Source: Streptomyces anulatus (GTDB taxonomy: Bacteria; Actinomycetota; Actinomycetes; Streptomycetales; Streptomycetaceae). From it: a stretch of DNA of 64,000 nt. The number at the start of each line of letters is the position of its first letter. Within the stretch, counting starts at the first letter, position 1. Below are positions 63,650 to 64,000 of this stretch, piece by piece. The notes beneath the pieces are model-generated. The model was not told the DNA's origin, did no database searches, and saw only the letters and a list, made by a program, of their open reading frames with translations. The stretch lies in assembly GCF_014650675.1 (NCBI RefSeq), contig NZ_BMVK01000027.1, positions 1 to 64,000 of the forward strand. The letters run 5' to 3'. Both the position numbers and the translations under genes were made by a program.

Positions 63650-64000
63650 TCAGAAAAGGCTGACGGAGGCGAAGCGCAGAACGGCCTGCGGAACCCCGGA
63701 GAGCAGGATTCCGGCGGTGGCGGTGAGTGCGATCGCCGTGGTGAGCGGGGTGGGGGTCCGGAATCGGCGCGATGGGGCGGAGGCCGTGGATCCGGTGGTG
63801 TCCTCGGTGGTTTCCGGGGTGCCGTCGGGCGTACGGAAGAGGATCGCGGTCCACTGAAGGTAGTAGTAGAGAGCGATCACGACGTTGACGGCCATGACGA
63901 CGGCGAGCCAGCCGAGGCCCGCGTCGACGGCCGCGGAGAAGACGGTGACCTTCGCGAAGAGCCCGATGATGCCGGGCGGCAGTCCGGCCAGGCAGAGCAG
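63650..64000 (-). CDS. nuoN: NADH-quinone oxidoreductase subunit N, C-terminal part
   Basis: The last 116 codons of a membrane proton-pumping subunit; the 5' part lies beyond the window. The visible LLCLAGLPPGIIGLFAKVTV is the conserved block of NuoN/antiporter-like subunits, followed by ALYYYLQWTAILF and a final membrane helix. Streptomyces often carry a second, partial nuo cluster near htpX, to which this probably belongs (general knowledge, not visible here). Confidence 0.9.
   Translation of the reverse strand: MLCLAGLPPGIIGLFAKVTVFSAAVDAGLGWLAVVMAVNVVIALYYYLQWTAILFRTPDGTPETTEDTTGSTASAPSRRFRTPTPLTTAIALTATAGILLSGVPQAVLRFASVSLF

Overview
The window looks like a Streptomyces chromosome. It has very high GC with strong third-position GC bias, many GTG/TTG starts, WhiB-free but typical actinobacterial gene families, and the gene order rpoA...S10/spc...tuf-fusA-rpsG-rpsL-rpoC-rpoB-rplL-rplJ...nusG-secE-tRNA-Trp...hadBA-rpmG-tRNA known from streptomycetes. 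As written here, nearly all the information-processing genes lie on the minus strand, so the operons read from high to low coordinates.

Layout. Positions 1-15,684 (minus) hold the S10, spc and alpha ribosomal protein operons: rpsJ-rplC-rplD-rplW-rplB-rpsS-rplV-rpsC-rplP-rpmC-rpsQ, a hairpin, rplN-rplX-rplE-rpsN(Zn)-rpsH-rplF-rplR-rpsE-rpmD-rplO, a terminator, secY-adk, a terminator, map, infA-rpmJ-rpsM-rpsK-rpoA (cut by the window edge). Positions 16,153-29,501 are an accessory insertion relative to the ribosomal backbone. It holds a GNAT acetyltransferase, a lipoprotein PIG-L deacetylase with a C-terminal propeller-like half, a secreted trypsin-like protease and a 2,109-residue RHS/YD-repeat protein. 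Downstream of the RHS gene, in one apparent operon, lie two paralogous 184-residue membrane proteins, a small membrane protein and a DesR-like response regulator. The matching DesK-like histidine kinase is divergent, on the far side of the RHS gene. Positions 29,525-34,191 are the str operon (tuf, fusA, rpsG, rpsL); 34,343-42,124 are rpoC and rpoB; 42,452-47,797 carry rplL-rplJ with an L10 leader, a lipoprotein, rplA-rplK, nusG, secE and tRNA-Trp.

From 48,010 on the content is mixed. It includes an aminotransferase, adenosine deaminase family protein, TetR/NAD(P)-binding pair, murB, a TetR-controlled DHA2 exporter and the HadAB-type dehydratase pair with rpmG. These are followed by tRNA-Met and tRNA-Thr, a cytosine-deaminase-like amidohydrolase, another NAD(P)-binding protein, a tRNA-like remnant without an anticodon arm, a YajQ protein, an ogt-alkB DNA-repair pair, a GlsB/YeaQ protein, yccF, htpX, mscL with a zinc ribbon, and the C-terminal end of nuoN.

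The best candidate for an undescribed system is 19,748-29,501. A split two-component pair encloses a giant secreted RHS protein whose 129-residue tail has 26 Lys/Arg and no Asp/Glu, with Gly/Tyr-rich segments. It is followed by duplicated four-helix membrane proteins that could be immunity or partner proteins. Two strong palindromes sit in the only divergent promoter region. All functional statements about this locus are inference from sequence layout and family resemblance.
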